In this document: positions 56,111 to 64,000 of the stretch, in pieces
Layout: each line of letters opens with the position of its first letter
Position numbering within the stretch: the first letter of the stretch is position 1
Assembly (NCBI GenBank): GCA_037893245.1
Contig: JBAIAA010000649.1
Span: 186,001 to 250,000, forward strand
Reading direction: 5' to 3'
From: Crossaster papposus
Lineage: Eukaryota > Echinodermata > Asteroidea > Velatida > Solasteridae
DNA length: 64,000 nucleotides
Translations under genes and position numbers: made by a program
Notes under the pieces: generated by a model
Database searches by the model: none
What the model saw: only the letters and a program-made list of their open reading frames with translations
What the model was told of the DNA's origin: nothing

Positions 56111-59100
56111 CTTTAATGTGACGTCACATGACACCCGATGACGTCATCGTAATGTCATCTTAATTATCGTCTATAACACATCCCAGGATACTTGCATATC
56201 AAGTTTGTCCCCAATCGGGCCTGTACTTCCAGAGATAGAGGGTCTTATAAACTGCACCTTTAATGTGACGTCAAATGACCCACGATGACGTCATCATGAC
56301 GATTTTTCTTTTGGCCCCTCTGGGGATGGTGGTCGAGGTGTGTCTCAAGTCTCAAGTCGATCGGATTTACCGAAGTGTCAAATTCAATTTTCTTAAGAAA
56401 AACGTGTACAAATCCTATGGGGAAAAATTGCACCTTTAACGTGACGTCACGTGACCACGAATGATGTAATCATGACGAAATTCTTCTAGGACCATCTGTG
56501 GGTGGTTGTCTAAATATATGCCAAGTCTCAAGTCGATCGGATTTACCAAAGTGCCAAAGTGTATTGGCTGAAGAAAAAACGTGTACAAAACCTATGAAGA
56601 GGAGTCTGAAACAGAGGAAAAAAAAAAAAAAAAAACTAGATGTGTTTGTGGACAAACACTAGCTGTTTCGGCAGTGTTAAATGATTCAATGACACCATCA
56701 CAACATACTTTTATTGATAACAAATGTGACAAAAATGACAAAAACATTCATCTAAAACTATAACAAATACACCTTTAATGTGACATCTCATTACACCCGA
56801 TGACATAATCATGACGTGACCCCAATTAATACCTATAACACATCCCGAAATACTTGCGTATCAATGTTGACCCAAATCGGACTTGTACTTTCAGAGATAG
56901 ATGGTCTTAAAAACTCACCTTTAATGTGACGTCACATGACACCCGATGTCGTTATCATTACGTCAGCTCAATGTATACCTATAACACATCCCGGAATACG
57001 TGCATACCAAGTTTGACCCCAATCGGACCTGTACTTCTAGAGATAGAGGGTCTTAACAACTACACCTTTAAGGTGACGCCACATTACACCCGATGACGTC
57101 ATCATGCCATCACCTCCATTTATATTTATAGCACATCCCGGAATACCTGTAAACCAAGTTTGAGCACAATCGGACCTGTACTTCCAGAGATAGAGGGTCC
57201 AAAAAAATGCACCTTTAATGTGACGTCACATGACCCACGAAGACGTCATCATGACGATTTTTATCTTGGCCCTACTGGGGATGGTGATCGAAGTGTGTGC
57301 TAAGTCGGAAGTCGATCGGATTTACCAAAGTGTCAAAGTCAATAGTCTGAAGAAAAACGTGTACAAAACCTATGGGGAAAAAACTGCACCTTTAACGTGA
57401 TGTCACGTGACCACGAATGACGTAATCGTGACGAATTTATTCTAGAATCATCTGTGGGTAGTATGCTAAGAGTAGCTAGCCAAGTCTGAAGTCGATCGGA
57501 TTTACCAAAGTGCCAAATATATATCGGGTGAAAAAACGTGTACAAATCTTATGGGGAAAACTACACCTTTAATGTGACGTCACACGACGTCGTTATGACG
57601 TCATTATGACGTCACCTTAATTTTCGTATATAACACATCCCGGAATACCTGTATACCAAGTTTGACACTAATCGGACTTGTACTTCCAGAGATAGAGGGT
57701 CCTAAAAACTGACCTTTAATGTGACGTCACATGACCCCCGATGACGTCATCATGGCGATTTTCATATTGGCCCTTCTGAGGATGGTGGTTGAGGTGTGCG
57801 CCAACTTTTAGGTCAATCGGATTTACTAAAGTGTCGAAGTCAATAGTCTTGATGAAAACGTGTACAAAACCTAAGGGGGAAAACTGAACCTTTAACGTGA
57901 CGTCACGTGACCATGAATGACGTAATCGTGACGAATTTCTTCTAGAATCATCCGTGGGTAGTATGCTAAGAGTAGCTAGCCAAGTCTGAAGTCGATCGGA
58001 TTTACCAAAGTGCCAAATATATATCGGGTGAAAAAACGTGTACAAATCGTATGGGGAAAACTACACCTTTAATGTGACGTCACATGACGTCGTTATGACG
58101 TCATTATGACGTCACCTTAATTTTCGTATATAACACATCCCGGAATACCTGTATACCAAGTTTGACACTAATCGGACTTGTACTTCCAGAGTTAGAGGCT
58201 CCTAAAAACTGAACCTTTAATGTGACGTCACATGACCCCCGATGACGTCATCATGGCGATTTTCATATTGGCCCTTCTGAGGATGGTGGTTGAGGTGTGT
58301 GCTAACTTTTAGGTCAATCGGATTTACTAAAGTGTCAAAGTCAATAGTCTGGATGAAAACGTGTACAAAACCTATGGGGAAAAATTGCACCTTTAACGTG
58401 ACGTCACGTGACCATGAATGACGTAATCGCGACGAATTTCTTCTAGGACCATCCGTGGGTGGTGTTCTTATTGTATGCCAAGTTTCAAGTCGATCGGATC
58501 TACCAAAGTGTCAAAGTGTATTGGCTGAACGAAACGTGTACAAATCCTATGAGAAAAAGTCTGAAAGTGGAAAAAAAAAAAAAAAAAACTAGACATGTGT
58601 TTGTGGACAAACACAGAGCTGTTTCGAGTGTCTAAAATTACTTTTAATATGTGTGTGGTGGTCTTTTGTGTGTGCCAAGTCTCAAGTCGATCAGATTTAC
58701 TAAAGTGTCAACGGCAATAGTCTAAAGAAAAACGTGTACAAAACCTATGGGTGAAAAATGAAACTTTAACGTGACGCCCCGTGACCTCGAATGACGTAAT
58801 CGTGCCAAATTTCTTTTAGGGCCGTCTGTGATGGTGGTCCAAGTGTGTGCCAAGTCTCAAGTCGATCGGATTTACTAAAGTGTCAAAGTCAACAGTCTAA
58901 ACAAAAACGTGTACAAAACCAATGGGAGAAAAATGTGCACCTTTAATGTGACGTCACGTGACCTTGAATAACGCAATCGTGCCGAATTTCATTCAGAGAC
59001 ATCTAGGGATGGTGTTCTAAGTGTATGCCAAGTTTCAAGTCGGTCGGATGTACCAAAGTGTCAAAGTCAGGAGTCTGAAGAAAAACGTGTACAAAACCTA

Positions 59101-59337
59101 TGGGGAAAATTTCACCTTTAACGCGAAGTCACGTGACCTTAAATGACGTAATCGCGACGAATTTCTTCTAGGACTGTCCTTGGGTGGTTGTCTAAGTGTA
59201 TGCCAAGTCTCAAGTTCATCGGATTTACCAAAGTGTCAAAGTGTATTGTCTGAATAAACGTGTGCAAATCCTATGGAGAAAAGTCTGAAAAAGGAGAAAA
59301 AAAAAAAAAAGAAAAAAAAAAACTTTAACGATTACAA

Positions 59338-59506
59338 GAGCTGTTTCGGTGAAAAACCGAAACAGCTAAAAAAAAAAAAGAATAAAAAAAACTTTAACGA
59401 AAACAAGAGCTGTTTCGGTGAAAAACCGAAACAGCTAAAAAAAAAAAAAAAAAAAAAAACTTTAACAAAAACAATAGCTGTTTCGGCTGAATTGCCGAAA
59501 CAGCTA
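59338..59506 (+). repeat. Three hairpin cassettes
   Basis: Two are T:A-type hairpins with GAAAA loops and one is C:G type, spaced about 68 bp. Confidence 0.9.
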
Positions 59507-60981
59507 AAAAAATAAAAAAAAACTAGACATGTGTTTGTGGACAAACACAGAGCTGTTTCGAATGTCTAAAATTACTTTCAATATGTGTGTGGTGGTCTTT
59601 TGTGTGTGCCAAGTCTCAAGTCAATCAGATTTACTAAAGTGTCAAAGGCAATAGTCTAAAGAAAAACGTGTACAAAACCTATGGACAAAAAATGAAACTT
59701 TAACGTGAGGCCCCGTGACCTTGAATGACGTAATCGTGCCGAATTTCTTCTAGGGCCGTGTGTGGATGGTGGTCTAAGTGTGTGTCAAGTCTCAAGTCGA
59801 TCGGATTTACTAAAGTGTCAAAGTCAATAGTCTAAAGAAAAACGTGTACAAAACCAATGGGAGAAAAATGTGAACCTTTAATGTGACGTCACGTGACCTT
59901 GAATGACGCAATCGTGCCGAATGTCTTTCAGAAACATCTGGGGGTGGTGTTCTAAGTGTATGCCAAGTTTCAAGTCGGTCGGATTTACTGAAGTGCCAAA
60001 GTCAATAGTCTGAAGAAAAACGTGTACAAAACCTATGGGGAAATGTTCACCTTTAACGTGAGGTCACGTGACGTTGAATGACGTAATCGCAACGAATTTC
60101 TTCTAGGACCGTCCTTGGGTGGTTGTCTAAATGTATGCCAAGTCTCAAGTCGATCGGATTTACCAAAGTGTCAAAGTGCCCTGTCTGAACAAACGTGTGC
60201 AAATCCTATGGAGAAAAGTCTGAAAAAGAAGAAAAAAAAAAAACTAGACATGTGTTTGTGGACAAACACAGAGCTGTTTCGAGTGTCTTACATTATTTTC
60301 AATATGTGTGTGTGGTGGTCTATGTGTGTGCCAAGTCTCAAGTCGATCAAATTTACGAAAGTGTCAAAGTCAATAGTCTAAAGAAAAACGTGTACAAAAC
60401 CTATGGGGGACAAATTGAACCTTTAACGTGACGTCACGTGACCTTGAATGACGCAATCGTACCGAATTTCTTCCAGAACCATAATGTTCTAAGTGTGTGC
60501 CAAGTCTCAAGTCGATCAAATTTACGAAAGTGTCGAAGTCATAGTCTAAAGAAAAACGTGTACAAAACCTATGGGGGAAAAAAATGAAACTTTAACTTGA
60601 CGTTACGTGACCTTGAATGACGCAATCGTGCCGAATTTCTTTCAGGAACCTTTGGGGGTGGTGTTCTAAGTGTATGCCAAGTTTCAAGTCGGTCGGATTC
60701 ACCAAAGTGTCAAAGACAAAAGTCTTAAGAAAAACGTGTACAAAACCTATGGGAAAAATTTCACCTTTAACGCGAAGTCACGTGACCTTGAGTGACGTAA
60801 TCGCGGCGAATTTCTTCTAGGACCGTCCTTGTGTGGTTGTCTAAATGTATGCCAAGTCTCAAGTCGATCGGATTTACCAAAGTACCTAAGTGACCTGTCT
60901 GAACAAACGTGTACAAATCCTATGGAGAAAATTCTGAAAAAGAAAAAAAAAAAAAAGAAAAAAAAAAACTTTAACGATTAC

Positions 60982-61014
60982 AAAAGCTGTTTCGGTGAAA
61001 AACCGAAACAGCTA
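60982..61014 (+). repeat. Hairpin cassette, single copy
   Basis: T:A type, followed by only five A residues and then CTAGAAATGTG. Confidence 0.88.
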
Positions 61015-62954
61015 AAAACTAGAAATGTGTTTGTGGACAAACACAGAGCTGTTTCGGGTGTCTAATTTGTTTTGTAATAAGTGGGTGGTGGTCTAAGTGT
61101 GTCGCAAATCTGTAGTCAATCTTATTTACCCAGGTGCCAAAGATATATTGGTTGGAAAAAACGTGTACAAATCCTTTGGGGAAAACTACACCTTTAAGGA
61201 GACGTCACATGACCAACGATGACGTCATCATGATGTTATTTTAATTTGTGTCTATAACACACACTTGAATACTTGCATGCCAAGTTTGACCCCAATCGGA
61301 CTTGTACTTCCAGAGATAGAGGGTCTTAAAAACTACACCTTAAATGTGACGTCACATGACCCACGATGACGTCATCATGACGTCATCTTAATTTTCGTCT
61401 ATAACACATCCTGGAATACTTGCATACCAAGATTGACCCCAATCAGACCTTTACTTCCAGAGATAGAGGGTATTACAAACTACACCTTTAAAGTGACGTC
61501 ACATGACCCACGATGACGTCATCATGACGATTTTCCTTGTGGCACTCCTATGGATGGTGATCGAGGTGTGTACTAAGTCTCGAGTCGATGGGATTTACCA
61601 AAGTGTCAAAATCAATAGTCTGAGGAAAAACGTGTACAAACCCTATGGGGAAAAATTGCATCTTTAATGTGACGTCACATGACACCCGATGACGTCATCT
61701 TCATGTCATCTTAATTTTCGTCTATAACACATCTCAGGATACTTGCATATCAAGTTTGTCCCCAATCGGACATGTACTTTCAGAGATAGAGGGTCCCAAA
61801 AACTGCACCTTTAATTTGACGTCACATGACCCACGATGACGTCATCATCACGATTTTTCTCTTGGACCTCCTGGGGATGGTGGTCGAGGTGTGTGCTAAG
61901 TTTCAAGTCAATCGCATTTACCAAAGTATTAAAGTCAATAGTCTGAAGAAAAACGTGTACAAACCCTATGGGGAAAAATTGAACCTTTAACGTGACGTCA
62001 CGTGACCACAAATGGCGTAATCGTGACAAATTTCTTCTAGGATCATCTGTGGGTGGTGGTCTAAGTGTATGCCAAGTTTCAAGTCGATCGCATTTACCAA
62101 AGTGTCAAAGTGTATTGTCCGAACAAAAAACGTGTACAAACCCTATGGGAAAAAGTCTGAAGGAGAAAAAAAAAAAAAACTAGAAATGTGTTTGTGGACA
62201 AACACAGAGCTGTTTCGCATGTCTTAAATTACTTTCAATATTTGGGTCTGCAAAGTGTGAAGTCGATAGGATGTATTAAAGTGCTAAAGATATTTTGGTT
62301 GCAAAAAACTTGTACAAATTCAATAGAAAAAACTCAATAGAAAAAACTGTTCATATGGTCAAAACTGTTCATATGGTCATATTAGTTGAAAAAACGTGTA
62401 CAAATCCTATGGGGAAAATTAAACCTTTAATGTGACGTCACAGGATACCCGATGATGTCATGATGATGTCATCTTAATTTTCGTCTGTAAAACATCCTGG
62501 AATACTTGCATACCAAGTTTGACCCCAATCGGACCTGTACTTCCAGAGATAGAGGGTCCTAAAAACTGAACCTTTAATGTGACGTCACATGACCCCCGAT
62601 GACGTCATCATGACGATTGTCTCCTTGGCCCTCCTGGAGATGGTGGTCGAGGTGTGTGCTAAGTATCAAGTCGATCAAATTTACGAAAGTGTCAAAGTAA
62701 ATAGTTTGAAGAAAAACGTGTACAAACCCTATGGGGAAAAAAATTGCACCTTTAACGTGACGTCACATGACCTTGAATGACGTAATCGCGACGAATTTCT
62801 TCTAGGACCGTCCTTGGGTGGTTGTCTAAATGTATGCCAAGTCTCAAGTCGATCGGATTTACCAAAGTGTCAAAGTGCTATGCCAGAAAAAAATGACAAA
62901 AAAGAAAAAAAAGAAAAAAAAAAAAAAGAAAAAAAAAAACTTTAACGAAAACAA

Positions 62955-63180
62955 AAGCTGTTTCGGCTGAAAGGCCGAAACAGCTAAAAAAAGAAAAAAA
63001 AAAACTTTAACGATTACAAAAGCTGTTTCGGTGAAAAACCGAAACAGCTAAAAAAAAAAAAAAAAAAACTTTAACGATTACAAAAGCTGTTTCGGTGAAA
63101 AACCGAAACAGCTAAAAAAAGAAAAAAAAAAACTTTAACGATTACAAAAGCTGTTTCGGTGAAAAACCGAAACAGCTAAA
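62955..63180 (+). repeat. Four hairpin cassettes
   Basis: One C:G-type cassette is followed by three nearly identical T:A-type cassettes with the leader TTTAACGATTACAAAAG. The last runs into CTAGACATG. Confidence 0.9.
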
Positions 63181-64000
63181 AACTAGACATGTGTTTGTGG
63201 ACAAACACAGAGCTGTTTCGAGTGTCTTTTAATATGTGTGTGATGGTCTTTTGTGTGTGCCAAGTCTCAAGTCGATTAGATTTACTAGTGTCAAAGTCAA
63301 TAGTCTAAAGAAAACCGTGTACAAAAATGAAACTTTAACGTGACGCCCCGTGACCTTGAATGACGTAATCGTGCCAAATTTCTTTTAGGGCCGTCTGTGG
63401 ATGGTGGTCTAAGTGTGTGCCAAGTCTCAAGTCGATCGGATTTACTAAAGTGTCAAAGTCAACAGTCTAAACAAAAACGTGTACAAAACCAATGGGAGAA
63501 AAATGTGCACCTTTAATGTGACGTCACGTGACCTTGAATGACGCAATCGTGCCGAATTTCTCTCAGAAACATCTAGGGGTGGACTTCTAAGTGTATGCCA
63601 AGTTTCAAGTCGGTCGAATTTACGGAAGTGCCAATTTTCACCTTTAACGTGAGGTCACGTGACCTTGAACTACGTAATCGTGACAAATTTCTTTTAGGAC
63701 CGTCCTTGGGTGGTTGTCTAAATGTATGCCAAGTTTCAAGTCGATCGGATTTCCTAAAGTGTCAAAGTGCCCTGTCTGAACAAACGTGTGCAAATCCTAT
63801 GAAGAAAAGTCTGAAAAAAAACGAAAAAAAAAAACTAGACATGTGTTTGTGGACAAACACAGAGCTGTTTCGAGTGTCTTACATTACTTTCAATATGTGT
63901 GTGTGGTGGTCTATGTGTGTGCCAAGTCTCAAGTCGATCAAATTTACGAAAGTGTCAAAGTCAACAGTCTAAAGAAAAACGTGTACAAAACCTATGGGGG

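Larger units (their letters stand above)
40131..64000. repeat. Complex satellite array, at least 23.9 kb
   Basis: The array is continuous from CTAGACATGTGTTTGTGG at 40131 to the window end. Two related monomer types occur, about 175 bp (A) and about 147 bp (B). Blocks of one to several monomers are bounded by an A-rich tract and the head CTAGACATGTGTTTGTGG; I count about 22 heads. The plus-strand direction is constant throughout. All frames in it are short and cannot persist because neither 175 nor the block lengths are held to multiples of three. It has the features of a satellite expanded by unequal exchange. Confidence 0.93.

Noticed and set aside
40722-63972. Many similar 60-125-residue frames (for example with VCQVSSRSDLPKCQS) across the satellite
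   Set aside because: They follow the DNA repeat, end in A-tract lysine runs, and the 175-bp period cannot hold one frame. No start or stop is conserved as a unit.
40131-64000. CRISPR-like array
   Set aside because: Repeats are long, spacers are absent, and the host is an animal.
40131-64000. Centromere with CENP-B boxes
   Set aside because: I looked for the TTCG-x4-A-x2-CGGG pattern in TTTCGTCTATAACACATCCCGG-like stretches and spacing or bases do not fit. A centromeric role is not excluded.

Overview
The window is animal nuclear DNA. Two genes have introns with consensus splice sites, repeats fill most of the rest, and the encoded host proteins (xanthine dehydrogenase, an animal GH3-domain protein) are metazoan in type. 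Abundant short palindromes such as AGGCCT and ACATGT, together with DIRS, Gypsy-like, Jockey-like and hAT-like elements, would fit a marine invertebrate, perhaps a non-vertebrate deuterostome. That placement is a guess.

1-13,600 (minus strand): the 5' half of a xanthine dehydrogenase gene. I rebuilt eight exons by hand. They keep frame and phase throughout and encode the first 271 residues: both [2Fe-2S] clusters and the start of the FAD domain. The rest lies beyond base 1. Its introns hold a young 5.5-kb LTR element (1,487-6,985) with Gag and a C2H2 zinc-finger protein but no pol, two 234-bp TTAA-flanked MITEs, and several minisatellites.

14,233-26,558: two nested inverted-repeat elements. 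The first (14,233-18,813) is split by a probable 1.9-kb solo LTR. The second (18,963-26,558) is a foldback element with an 11-bp target duplication and arms built from about 201-bp repeats. It is split by a DIRS-like tyrosine-recombinase retrotransposon (19,021-23,678), whose gag and RT/RNase H frames are broken and whose recombinase frame is open.

26,600-31,830: about 75-bp tandem repeats split by a composite insertion, then a decayed LINE reverse transcriptase split by a 1.04-kb hAT-like element, which itself carries a small hairpin element.

32,217-36,518 (minus strand): a six-exon GH3-domain gene. All splice sites are good, but I count four frame breaks and one in-frame stop. The neighbouring XDH exons are clean, so this looks like a young pseudogene rather than general sequence error.

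36,519-40,130: intergenic DNA with palindromes and another TTAA-flanked element.

40,131-64,000 (runs off the window): at least 23.9 kb of satellite. Two related monomers, about 175 bp and about 147 bp, carry CRE-type palindromes and sometimes join as 322-bp dimers. Blocks are separated by A-rich tracts with 18 copies of a 12-bp-stem hairpin, whose loop-closing pair changes in a compensatory way. This is the region with the most unexplained structure.
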